Source: an uncultured Desulfobulbaceae bacterium
GTDB lineage: Bacteria > Desulfobacterota > Desulfobulbia > Desulfobulbales > BM004
Direction: 5' to 3'
Length of the DNA: 64,000 bases
NCBI GenBank assembly: GCA_947259115.1
Contig: CAMYKS010000014.1
Coordinates: 57,280 to 121,279, forward strand
The notes beneath the pieces were generated by a model. The model saw only the letters and a list, made by a program, of their open reading frames with translations, was not told where the DNA came from and made no database searches. Of this stretch, positions 50,116-58,798 are shown piece after piece. Both the position numbers and the translations under genes were made by a program. The first letter of the stretch is position 1, and every line of letters starts with the position of its first letter.

Positions 50116-50904
50116 TTAGATTGCAATCTCATCACCATATTTCATAATAGAACACTCAATCCCCAGTTTCTCTACTTCACTTTTGAAGAATTGGTCATTT
50201 GCTGGATTTATATTTTTGATCCAGAAAAAAGAAACACTATAATGACATGGGATTACTTTCTTTGGCGATATAAGTTTCACAGCCTCCAGGGCATCATTTA
50301 CATCCATTGTCCAAACATTTTCTCCCGCTCCACCAATGGGAAGCATTAAAATATCCGGTTTTAATCCTTCCCACTCTTTTTGCAGAAGTGAATCTCCAAG
50401 GTTCACAATGGTTTTATCTTCTATAGTAATTTTAAAACCCATAGAACCAAGTCCCGTTCTTTCTCCCGGTCCAGGATACTGTTTCTTCTTAAATCCAAAA
50501 AATGGGACGACGATCGGACCATGTACTGATTTTACAGCTTCAATTTCAACACCATCTAAAGAAACGGATTCTCCAACTTCCAGAGGATGAGCATTTTCGA
50601 AGGGAATCCAAGATGTTAATTCTTTACCGCGTGGCGCCACAAGAAGCGTTTTTCCATTTTCAATTTTAGTTAATTCTTTACCACAAACAACATGTGCTTT
50701 TGAAACTTCAGCAACTCGATCGGATTGCCAATGGTGGTCCGGGTCACCATGAGTGATCAAAAGATGTGTAATACTTTTCCATTCCGATTTTGGGATAAGA
50801 CTACAAAGTTTAAACAACCAAAGGTTTTGTCCCGGATCGATAGCAATCTTTGCATTGCCATCTTCCACAAGAAACGCATTATAAAGAAAGTGTTTAATTT
50901 TCAT
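50116..50904 (-). CDS. MBL-fold metal-dependent hydrolase (UlaG-like)
   Basis: 262 residues. Metallo-beta-lactamase fold: ITHGDPDHHW near residue 49 (the usual HxHxDH is replaced by THGDPDHH), VNLGDSLL near 168 and PCHYSVSF near 220. Close to UlaG/YtnP-type hydrolases of unknown substrate. First gene of the visible cassette array; the cassette begins at a GTTATAC core (50963-50969, minus strand) that abuts the IS1182-type remnant. Confidence 0.85.
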   Translation of the reverse strand: MKIKHFLYNAFLVEDGNAKIAIDPGQNLWLFKLCSLIPKSEWKSITHLLITHGDPDHHWQSDRVAEVSKAHVVCGKELTKIENGKTLLVAPRGKELTSWIPFENAHPLEVGESVSLDGVEIEAVKSVHGPIVVPFFGFKKKQYPGPGERTGLGSMGFKITIEDKTIVNLGDSLLQKEWEGLKPDILMLPIGGAGENVWTMDVNDALEAVKLISPKKVIPCHYSVSFFWIKNINPANDQFFKSEVEKLGIECSIMKYGDEIAI

Positions 50905-50969
50905 CTAAGACATCCTCCATTATTGGAAAGATACTCATGATCATACGTCTTAGTTTTTCAGTGTATAAC

Positions 50970-51727
50970 GAGTCTGTAGAAAAAGCCTACCCGGATTTAC
51001 CTTTATTCCGGGGCATATCGGCTTTTCCCAGTAATTTTTCATGAAGCTATCAAGGGTTTGGATACATCTGCCATCTGCCTTGATCATAAAGCAATAATCC
51101 TAGCAATCCAGTTACGTATTTGCCATATCTATTCACATTGATTTGCCTGTTGGTATGCTCTTAAACATATCCCGGCCCGTATCGGTGGATTTTTTTCAGG
51201 TTGTGGACCATGCAGAAGATGTTCCACTGGGCATTTACCTTCCTTCTGCCCCGGAGGGTGAAGCGGTCCAGGCCCAAGGTACTGAGGATGTTGGCAGAGA
51301 CCGGCTCCGCTACTGCCAGGAGCATGGAATAAAGGGCCCGACCCATGGCTGAGTCGATCTTGCGTTTCATTTTCTCGGTAGAGGAGTTTTTCTTTTCTTC
51401 GCTTCTGCCATAGAAGTGTGCCACTTGGCGGACTTCTGTTTTATCCGGTTTCATCAGGCATTGTGTCCGAAGTTTACAAGGCAGGCAGGTTGATTTCGGG
51501 CCTTTGAACCGTGCTGACAGAAAACCTTTTGTATTGGCTTTGACACAGCTCCGGTACAGCCTCTTGCCGGCGGGACAAATACAGTGGGAAAGATCTTCGG
51601 CAAAGGTGAAGTCACAGGTTTTGAACTTGGTGCTTCGGCCCTCCCTCCGGGCCCGTTCTTTGCGGTGCCGCTCCTTGTAACGTCCGTAACCGGCAAAGCG
51701 GGGATCGCGTTTACGGAAGAGCTTGGC
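50970..51727 (-). mobile_element. IS1182-type insertion-sequence remnant
   Basis: The 3' part of a transposase and one probable terminus (GAGTCTGTAGAAAAAGCC at 50970). The 5' part is missing: homology stops at about 51727, where integrase sequence begins on the other strand. It replaces the integrase start and the attI region. The terminus assignment is from memory of the family and is moderate. Confidence 0.7.
51161..51726 (-). pseudogene. IS1182-family transposase, 3' fragment
   Basis: The frame is open from the junction to a stop at 51161 and encodes about 188 residues of the C-terminal part ([60 protein letters not shown]). The N-terminal catalytic half is absent, so it is inactive. The four cysteines typical of the family's insert are present. 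Confidence 0.85.
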
Positions 51728-52500
51728 AGCCTATTTTAACCCACCTGGCAGTTGATAGGAAATATGCTGCATCAACACAGGCACAGGCATTGAATGCCCT
51801 GGTCTTCCTCTATCGTCATATTTTGAAGATGGAACTTGGAAACATTGATGGGATCAGATGGTCCCGAAAACCCAGAAGATTGCCTGTTGTTTTCACCAGG
51901 GCAGAGACAGCAAAGGTTCTTGCGTATCTTGATGGTATAACATGGCTGATAACAAGCCTGCTTTACGGTGATGGACTCAGGTTGATGGAATGCCTCAGGC
52001 TGCGTGTTAAAGATATTGATTTCGGCTATGGACAGCTTACCATCAGAAACGGTAAGGGCAAAAAGGACAGGGTGACAATTCTGCCTGTCTCCCTGGTGGA
52101 ACCATTACAGTATCATCTGGAGAAAGTTAAAAAGATGCACACGAGGGATTTGGGAAAAGGTCTTGGCTGGGTTCATCTTCGCAATGCCCTGAGAAACAAA
52201 TACAAGAGTGCAGATAGTGATTGGGGCTGGCAGTGGGTGTTTCCTTCGGGCAAGCTGTCGAAGGACCCGCGCTCCGGAATGATAGGGCGACACCACCTTT
52301 CAGAATCTGTCCTGCAGAGGGCGGTTAAGAAAGCAATCAGGGGCGCAGAAATATACAAGCATGCCGGTTGCCACACCTTCCGTCATTCCTTTGCGACCCA
52401 CCTGCTGGAGGATGGGTATGACATCAGAACTGTGCAGGAATTACTGGGACATAAGGATGTCAAAATTACAATGATATACACCCATGTGCTGAACAGTTGA
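51728..52500 (+). pseudogene. intI: Integron integrase, 5'-truncated
   Basis: Open from the junction at about 51728; visible residues begin [20 protein letters not shown], which corresponds to about residue 65-85 of IntI1, so roughly 70 N-terminal residues and the start are lost. The IntI-specific extra segment is present ([20 protein letters not shown], then [15 protein letters not shown]), separating it from XerC/D. Catalytic residues: Arg in [14 protein letters not shown], Lys in [24 protein letters not shown] and the nucleophile Tyr in [12 protein letters not shown] at 51790 could start a shorter product, but without the N-terminal core-binding part. Its orientation, divergent from the cassettes, is that of an integron. 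Confidence 0.88.
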
Positions 52501-52647
52501 GGGAAGGGCGTTTGCAGTCCTTTAGACCGGGTGAGTTAAAACGAGCATGGGATTATCAGGCTTACCATATTGATATTCTGCAATGTTAATTGAACCTGAC
52601 CCGTTTCTGAAATCGTTTAACTTTTGCCGGTACTGCAAATGCTCCTG

Positions 52648-53847
52648 TCACGCCTTCATGACAGGATTTTTGCTGTATGTGATACTGGGGGCGCCGTCAA
52701 CATAGATGCCTTCGAGATAGGAGAGTTTTCTTGGCAGCAGTTTCGCCATGCCCCTGGCAATCAGGAATGTCGCTTTTCGCCCGACACCCAGTGCTCCCAG
52801 GTTCTCCATACCGAAGAATCCGGCGCCATTTTCCGAGGCGCAGCGGATGGTTTCCTCCAGGGAATAGCCGGCCTTGATGAACAATTTCATTTCCTCGACC
52901 ATTGACTCGCCATGGAGTATACCGACACTTCCGGCTCCGGTTCCCACTGCCGTTTTTACGCCCAGTTTTCTGGCCAAACTCAGTTGCGTTAATTGTTCAG
53001 CGAGCATCTTTTTCCAGAAAGTTTCGGCGCCGGGATTCGCCTTTCCCGGTAACGCATAACGCATGGAGAAACGGCAGCACACATCCCCGCCGCTGCTCGC
53101 TTGGTCCAAACTGTTTTTGGCCCTTATGACGCTGGGAATCCATAGCACATCCTTCTCCGCCATTTTCCGGAGATTGTTTTCACCCATAACATATCCCTGT
53201 TCGATGGCATCGCATCCCACCTCAAGTGCCTCCTCCACCTGATGGCGGCCATTGGCCACCACCACCGCATTTTTATTGCCTCTCTGCTGCATAATACGGT
53301 AAATGTCTTCCCGGTTAAGCCGGGGATAAGAAGCTTCCTCCTCGTCGATATTGCCGGAATAACCGATTTTGAGAAAATCGGTGCCTGTCGGCTTGCCGTT
53401 TTCACAATCCTGCCTGCTCCGGCAAACCCGGCCGGATGTTCGAATGTCAATGATGTTCTCCTGCGCCATTTCCTTTTGCAGGTGCTCCACCAGGTCGATA
53501 CTGACATCGCCGGCGGCCACTCCCTGCACTCCGTGTGAATGGCAGTAGCGGATATGCTGCGCCATCAAGGCTGACTTTTTCACAAAGCCGGCCTCTTCAG
53601 TGGATAACCATTCACTCCTGTCCACAGAAGGGGAGCTCGACAGAGTGACGCTGCAGTCAACCAGCGCCGGCACAATGGTACAGTGCGGGAAATCATCGAT
53701 TACAGTCCCGTCATTGTGGGGAAGGTCTGCTGCCGGGCCAATGGCGGTAATGATGCCGTCCTTCACTGCCAGAAATACATTTTTGCGTACACCGTCGCCG
53801 CTGCCGTCGATAAAACTTCCCGCCACTATGAATCGTGTTCGAACCAT
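52648..53847 (-). CDS. Amidohydrolase-superfamily protein lacking the HxH metal motif
   Basis: 399 residues with amidohydrolase layout (imidazolonepropionase/HutI-like): N-terminal beta part, an IVPALVDCSVTLS segment where active members have PGLVDxHxH, a probable carbamate-type region near FLKIGYSG, and a C-terminal GVGRKATFLIARG. The N-terminal HxH is replaced by DCSV, and other metal ligands are not obvious (ANGRHQ, GTGAGS in place of HxD). It may be a non-catalytic paralogue or have a different mechanism. Directly downstream of the Old Yellow Enzyme gene on the same strand. Confidence 0.7.
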   Translation of the reverse strand: MVRTRFIVAGSFIDGSGDGVRKNVFLAVKDGIITAIGPAADLPHNDGTVIDDFPHCTIVPALVDCSVTLSSSPSVDRSEWLSTEEAGFVKKSALMAQHIRYCHSHGVQGVAAGDVSIDLVEHLQKEMAQENIIDIRTSGRVCRSRQDCENGKPTGTDFLKIGYSGNIDEEEASYPRLNREDIYRIMQQRGNKNAVVVANGRHQVEEALEVGCDAIEQGYVMGENNLRKMAEKDVLWIPSVIRAKNSLDQASSGGDVCCRFSMRYALPGKANPGAETFWKKMLAEQLTQLSLARKLGVKTAVGTGAGSVGILHGESMVEEMKLFIKAGYSLEETIRCASENGAGFFGMENLGALGVGRKATFLIARGMAKLLPRKLSYLEGIYVDGAPSITYSKNPVMKA

Positions 53848-53872
53848 AAATTTTTTGTTTCCTTTTTCTTTA

Positions 53873-55162
53873 TTAGCTCAGCAAACCAGACTCGTGAAGA
53901 ATTCGCGCTACCACACTGCTTACCTTTTCATAATCATCGGTGTTCAATGGGAAATAGGGCGGTTGTCCCAGCACTTTATCGTTGAACTCCATTTCGATTT
54001 TGATAACAGGTGAGAACCCGGCAGCAACCTGCTCAAGGCCGATTGAAATCCGGTAGTTCGTGCCAGGCGGATGGGGAGAACTCGCTGGAATAATTTCCGT
54101 CATTTGTGGGAAAAAAGTTTCTGTTTCTGATTCTTGTAGCGGTATGCAGGAAATGCCATGACCAGCCTTGGCCTGCTCAACGCAATTATTGCATGAGATG
54201 CAGGCCGCTTTTATTCGATTCCCTGACTGCCAACGCTTGACCAGGTCAGGCTCACAGATAAATGGCCGGCACATGGAAATATAGTCTGCTACTCCTTGCT
54301 CAATAAGCCGGCAAGCCACGGAATAGGAGCGAATACCGCCAACAAGGATGAGCGGTACCTTGATCTTTTCTTTAAACTCCCTGGCTTCGTTTTGAAGGTA
54401 GGCCTCATCAGCATCGGAACTGATATGAGTCCGTAAAACATTGGGGTTGTTCAGCAGACCGCCGCTTAACTCAATGGCATCGATGCCTCCTTCTTCAAGC
54501 ATCAAGCCAACCTGGATCGCATCCTGAAGAATAAGGCCGTTTTCCACAAAATCCTGTGCATTCAGTTTTATTAATACTGGGTAGTTAGGCCCGACAGCTT
54601 GCCGGACGGCACCAAGTACTTCCAAAAGTACTCTCGCCCTATTTTGTATGTTACCGCCGTAATCATCTGTCCTGTCATTATACCTTGGGCAAAGAAACTG
54701 GCTGAGTAAAAAACCGTGGGCTGCGAAGATCTGCACAGCATCAAAATCAGCCTCTTTGGCTCTCATTGCTGCCTGGCCAAAAGCCATGACCGCCTCCTGG
54801 ATATCTGTTCCGGTGAGAGACCTCAACCGCGACTTTGAAAGGTAGGCTCCGCCATAGCCGAGCTGTACGGCAATTTTGCCTCCCTGCTCATGAACAGCCC
54901 GGGTCATGTTTTTAAGGCCTGGGACCAGCCCATCCCTGTCAATGCCTAACTGCCACGGTGAGTGACGCCCGTTTTGATGCACATAGGCGTGTCCGGTGAT
55001 GATCAGACCAACGCCGCCCTTAGCAAGTTCTGTCATCAGTTCAATCAAACGTGGGGAACATTTGCCGACATCATCAGCCATGCCCTCCCAGGTTGCCGAC
55101 CTGATAAACCGGTTGGCGAGGGACATCTTTCCAAGATTGCTGGATTTAAACAATGTATTCAT
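53873..55162 (-). CDS. NADH:flavin oxidoreductase, Old Yellow Enzyme family
   Basis: About 429 residues starting MNTLFKSSNLG; ATGs slightly upstream are possible and no clear ribosome binding site decides. OYE TIM barrel with FMN: NRFIRSATWEGMAD, HVNQNGRH-like VHQNGRHSPWQLG, GHxF-equivalent IFAAHGFLLSQFLCP, YNDRTDDYGGN, GGIRS. C-terminal ISCNNCVEQ retains Cys residues near those of Fe-S-containing 2,4-dienoyl reductase relatives, but the full cluster motif is not complete. It likely reduces an activated C=C bond or nitro group; substrate unknown. Confidence 0.88.
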   Translation of the reverse strand: MNTLFKSSNLGKMSLANRFIRSATWEGMADDVGKCSPRLIELMTELAKGGVGLIITGHAYVHQNGRHSPWQLGIDRDGLVPGLKNMTRAVHEQGGKIAVQLGYGGAYLSKSRLRSLTGTDIQEAVMAFGQAAMRAKEADFDAVQIFAAHGFLLSQFLCPRYNDRTDDYGGNIQNRARVLLEVLGAVRQAVGPNYPVLIKLNAQDFVENGLILQDAIQVGLMLEEGGIDAIELSGGLLNNPNVLRTHISSDADEAYLQNEAREFKEKIKVPLILVGGIRSYSVACRLIEQGVADYISMCRPFICEPDLVKRWQSGNRIKAACISCNNCVEQAKAGHGISCIPLQESETETFFPQMTEIIPASSPHPPGTNYRISIGLEQVAAGFSPVIKIEMEFNDKVLGQPPYFPLNTDDYEKVSSVVARILHESGLLS

Positions 55163-55349
55163 CCTGTTTATCTGTAAATTTTGCATATATGTCAATATAC
55201 CACAAAGTGGAACAATGAAGGCAGTATTTCGTTCACTTCAGATATATATAACTGCTTGACAATATTTTGGCCAAGTGCTTAATATATTAATCTTACTTGT
55301 TACGTTGGAAATATCTTCAAGAACAAGATCTTCACAGAAGGAGTGCGCC

Positions 55350-55541
55350 ATGAGTCCTCAAGCGAAACAACTCGACGATGCCAATCTCAGGAAATTGAAT
55401 GACCTGGAAAAAAAGCTGGGTAAATGTGTCGTGGCATGGGACCAGAAACTTGATCCGGCAGAAATTTCAGAAGAAGAGGTCAAAGAACTGCAGGCCCTGG
55501 AAAAAGATCTGGATGCCGTTTTAGTCGCTTATAATTGTTAA
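55350..55541 (+). CDS. Small hypothetical protein, 63 aa
   Basis: Sixty-three residues from an ATG with GAAGGAG nine bases upstream. Highly charged and helical (LDDANLRKLNDLEKKLG, EEEVKELQALEKDLDAVL), ending in Cys. No recognised family. The clean ribosome binding site and composition support a real gene. Confidence 0.6.
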   Translation: MSPQAKQLDDANLRKLNDLEKKLGKCVVAWDQKLDPAEISEEEVKELQALEKDLDAVLVAYNC

Positions 55542-55732
55542 GTATTTATGCTTCTTGACAATTACGCCCTGTTTGCCGTTTGTCTTGAGGTAATAGTACA
55601 GCTTTGCCCCATCTCACTGGTGGACTTGGTTCCGCACATTTAACAAGACGGATAGTATTGTATAAACGTTCCAGGCAATACCATGCAGATACCCGGAGAA
55701 GTAAAACAAAATCTTAGAATTGAGTCCTGAGT

Positions 55733-55930
55733 ATGGCAACGAAATTTTGCCCGCATTGCGGCGAGCGACACGGTTTTCAGGTGGAATTTAATGTAATATG
55801 CCGAATCAGTGATAAGGAGGAAAAAGGGTACCTGCGGACCTGCAAGGAATGCGGCGGGCGCTTCATCACCATCCAGAATGATGAACGCATGGCCGGGACA
55901 ACGGGAACAGTTTCATCCAACCGTAGGTGA
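55733..55930 (+). CDS. Small zinc-ribbon protein
   Basis: 65 residues with two CxxC knuckles: FCPHCGERH near the N-terminus and RTCKECGGRF near residue 36, a zinc-ribbon arrangement similar to that in NrdR or YgiT-type domains. No other domain. It could bind nucleic acid or a partner protein; role unknown. Confidence 0.65.
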   Translation: MATKFCPHCGERHGFQVEFNVICRISDKEEKGYLRTCKECGGRFITIQNDERMAGTTGTVSSNRR

Positions 55931-56039
55931 TTTTTCCCAGCTTCAGTAATTTTTTTTTAAAAGGGTGCTGCAACTGCTGCATTCTGCTGTACTATTTTCC
56001 CAATGAAGTTCTTTGGGCTTTTGGCCACCCTGGAACGCA

Positions 56040-56810
56040 TCAACCATAGAGTGTTTGGAACAGCAGTTCGGCCATGTCCAAGATCCGGGGGCCGGTGCGG
56101 CAGGTGAGGCCGCAGTCAAACATGTATAATTTTTTATTGCGAAGAGCTGCAAGTGATTGCCATTGCGGGTCAGCCTGCAGCCGAGATAGGTAACTTTGGT
56201 CCGTGCCGCAAAGGAAAATCATATCCGGATCCCATTTTTTAAAACTATCGAATGAGACTGTTGGATATGCTGCAGCAATATCCGTGGTAACATTTATGCC
56301 GCCGGCCTGTTTGATCACGTCGTATTGGAACGATTTCGGTCCGGCCACTATCAGCTGTTCGGTGTCTATGTCAAGCACACGTGACACGGTCAGGCGCGTT
56401 TCAGGTTTAATCTGCTTAACCTGTACGGCAAGCTTTTCCATCCGGTGCTTGAGGCCTTTGACCAATGATTCTGCAGCTTCTGCTATACCCAGCAAAGTGC
56501 CCAGGAATATCATGTCGGTCAGCGTCTCCGAAACTGTAGCAGGGTTGAATAGAATGAGACAGATTCCTTTGTCTATTAATAGAGGTTCTAGTTTGTTGTG
56601 GGCTGTTTTCAGCCCTATGACCAGGTCCGGCTTCATGGCGGCAATGCGGTCCATATCCGGATCAAACCAGGAGCAGACATGGGATTTTGAGTTTGCTTCA
56701 GAAGGATAGTCGCAGGCATCTGTCACTCCGACTAGACGATCTTCAGCTCCCATGGCAAACAGTGTTTCAGTGATGGAAGGAGTCAAGGAAACGATACGTT
56801 CATATTTCAT
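56040..56810 (-). CDS. BtuF-like cobalamin/metal-binding protein without signal peptide
   Basis: 256 residues of the periplasmic-binding fold (PF01497 type): RIVSLTPSITETLFAMGAEDRLVGVTDACDYP, MKPDLVIG, DMIFLCGTDQ. Usually the B12-binding component of BtuFCD. No signal peptide or lipobox is visible in the N-terminus (MKYERIVSL), and no btuC/btuD is nearby, so it may be cytoplasmic or start further upstream; no better start was found. Context is compatible with corrinoid scavenging or storage. Confidence 0.8.
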   Translation of the reverse strand: MKYERIVSLTPSITETLFAMGAEDRLVGVTDACDYPSEANSKSHVCSWFDPDMDRIAAMKPDLVIGLKTAHNKLEPLLIDKGICLILFNPATVSETLTDMIFLGTLLGIAEAAESLVKGLKHRMEKLAVQVKQIKPETRLTVSRVLDIDTEQLIVAGPKSFQYDVIKQAGGINVTTDIAAAYPTVSFDSFKKWDPDMIFLCGTDQSYLSRLQADPQWQSLAALRNKKLYMFDCGLTCRTGPRILDMAELLFQTLYG

Positions 56811-57006
56811 ATGCTTTTTCAGATGTTTTTTTCATAAAACGGAATTGACCGTCACTCGATAGCAACGAAGTCAAATTATAACATTATGAGTTTACATTTG
56901 ACTCTCTGACTGCTTTGATTGCAAGAACAGTTTATACACCTCCTGTTATTTGGTGTTAAATTATATTAGGAATAAAAAACAAAAACATGGAGGCAATTGA
57001 ATTGCC

Positions 57007-57933
57007 ATGACTAAAAACCATTATGACGTAATAATTATTGGTACCGGACCCGCAGGAATAACTGCTGCTTTGTACGGGGTGCGGCTTGGATTAAAAGTTG
57101 TGGTTTTTGGTGATATCCCCGGCGGCAATACCTATATGATAGAAAGCCTGGAGAACTATCCCGGTTTTCCGGGCGGTATTTCAGGAACCCGGTTCGGTGT
57201 CCAGGCTTTTCAGCAGGCGCAGCAGGAGGGTGCCGTTTTTACAATGATCCGCTTAAGTCAATTCAGCCAAGAGAAAGAGCAATTTATTGGAATTGATGCT
57301 GCAAAGCAAAAGTATACATCAGGGACTGCAATTGTCGCCACCGGCAGGATTCCCAAAAGACTTTCTGTGCCCAATGCCAATGTAAAGGGCGTTCACTTCT
57401 GTTCCCTCTGTGATGGTCCTCTGTACCGTGGCAGAAATGCAACTCTGGCGGTAATCGGCAGCGATAACGGAGCCGGACAGCATGCCAGGACGCTGGCGCG
57501 CATAGCGGATAAAGTGCTGTTAGTGAGTCGGAACAAGGAGTTTCAAATGGACGCAGCACTCAGCAAAGGCATTAAAGCACTCAATAATATTACTTTACTC
57601 CCGGGCCGGGAAGTAATCGACTATAAAGGAAATGAAGCAATTGAGGCGATAGTGCTGGAAGGGCGGGAGGGGGACAAAAAAACCATCGCAGTTGACGGGG
57701 TTTTTCTTGCGGTGGGCTGGCGCACAAATACAAAAATGCTGCACCTGCCCGTTGAGGCAAGCACAGCAGGATATCTGAAAACGGATGGCAAGCTTATGAC
57801 CTCCTGCCCGGGTCTGTTTGCAGCGGGCGATGTTCGCGAAACGGACATGTACCAGGTTCTTACTGCCTGCGCGGACGGCGCTCGGGCTGCAAAATATTGT
57901 GCTGAATTTTTGGAAAAGAAAAATATCGGCTGA
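57007..57933 (+). CDS. Thioredoxin-reductase-like flavoprotein
   Basis: 308 residues: FAD site IIGTGPAGITAALYG, redox motif FCSLCDGPLYRG near residue 132 (the CxxC of thioredoxin reductase), NAD(P) site VIGSDNGAGQHA, and C-terminal GLFAAGDVRETD. It reduces a thioredoxin-like partner in the cytoplasm. The NAD(P) loop GSDNGA is unlike the standard GGGxxA, so the electron donor may be different (ferredoxin or F420-like donors are known in relatives; inference). The thioredoxin-fold proteins of the C1 locus are candidate partners. Confidence 0.85.
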   Translation: MTKNHYDVIIIGTGPAGITAALYGVRLGLKVVVFGDIPGGNTYMIESLENYPGFPGGISGTRFGVQAFQQAQQEGAVFTMIRLSQFSQEKEQFIGIDAAKQKYTSGTAIVATGRIPKRLSVPNANVKGVHFCSLCDGPLYRGRNATLAVIGSDNGAGQHARTLARIADKVLLVSRNKEFQMDAALSKGIKALNNITLLPGREVIDYKGNEAIEAIVLEGREGDKKTIAVDGVFLAVGWRTNTKMLHLPVEASTAGYLKTDGKLMTSCPGLFAAGDVRETDMYQVLTACADGARAAKYCAEFLEKKNIG

Positions 57934-58139
57934 ACTGCTATTCTTCGAAGTTGCCTTGCTATTGATCTTTGCCCCGGTATTTCAGCCGGAAGCATTAAAT
58001 AAAAGATACTGTTGCCAGTGACTTTTTTACCTGGTAAAAAGGCCAGCATACAATCAATATTGTGGTACGCTATGACGACTATTCTGCTGCCGCATTTTTT
58101 TATTAACAATCTTGAATTCAAGCTATGGAGATTCAAACA

Positions 58140-58670
58140 ATGAAAACAACCCTGAGAATATTTGTAATTTTTACAGTTATGGCGTTATGTGGTCCCTTTT
58201 CCATGCAGGCACGGGAGCTGTCACTAGAGCAGGTCAAACAGAATGTTCTTAACCTGCACAAAAAAGTAATGGACGGCCAGCCATCTGTATCGGCCATGAA
58301 TTTTAAGAAAATTGTGGACAAGGGGGAGGCGGAGTTTGTTCTGCTGGACGTCCGGTCCGAAGCTGAATTTAATGCGGCGCACCTTCCCGGAGCCCTGCAT
58401 ATTGAACGGGGCAGGCTTGAATGGATTGTGCCGAATATAATCAAGAATACAGACAGGAAAATTTATGTCTATTGCCAGGATGGAAGACGTTCCGGTTTTG
58501 CCACAGAACGCCTGATAGAGATGGGCTATATCAATGCGAGCCATATTTCCGATGGTTTCAGAGCATGGGCCACTGCCGGGTATAATGTATACAACGTGCA
58601 TGGAGAATTTACCTTAAGTTACGGGGGGTATGCTAAAAGAGAGCCCATGGTCGGCAATATCACTAAATAA
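58140..58670 (+). CDS. Exported rhodanese-domain protein
   Basis: About 176 residues from the ATG with GGAG eight bases upstream. N-terminal signal peptide (MKTTLRIFVIFTVMALCGPFSMQA, hydrophobic core and small residue before the cut). Rhodanese domain with the catalytic Cys in YCQDGRRSG near residue 114. It would transfer sulfane sulfur or bind thiols in the periplasm. Downstream of the reductase gene by about 200 bases on the same strand. Confidence 0.85.
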   Translation: MKTTLRIFVIFTVMALCGPFSMQARELSLEQVKQNVLNLHKKVMDGQPSVSAMNFKKIVDKGEAEFVLLDVRSEAEFNAAHLPGALHIERGRLEWIVPNIIKNTDRKIYVYCQDGRRSGFATERLIEMGYINASHISDGFRAWATAGYNVYNVHGEFTLSYGGYAKREPMVGNITK

Positions 58671-58798
58671 ACGGGTAGCCGGCTTGATGGAAACCTTAAA
58701 CAAGGCTATTACATCCCCGTTGTTACATAAACTGTAATGTGCTTGCTGCATAACGCGGAGATTGCAAAAAAGACCATATTGGGACGGGCACCGGACAT

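Noticed and set aside
51790..52500. Integrase as a complete XerD-like recombinase
   Set aside because: The frame extends upstream to the IS junction with clear IntI homology, and the IntI-specific insert is present, so it is a truncated integron integrase.
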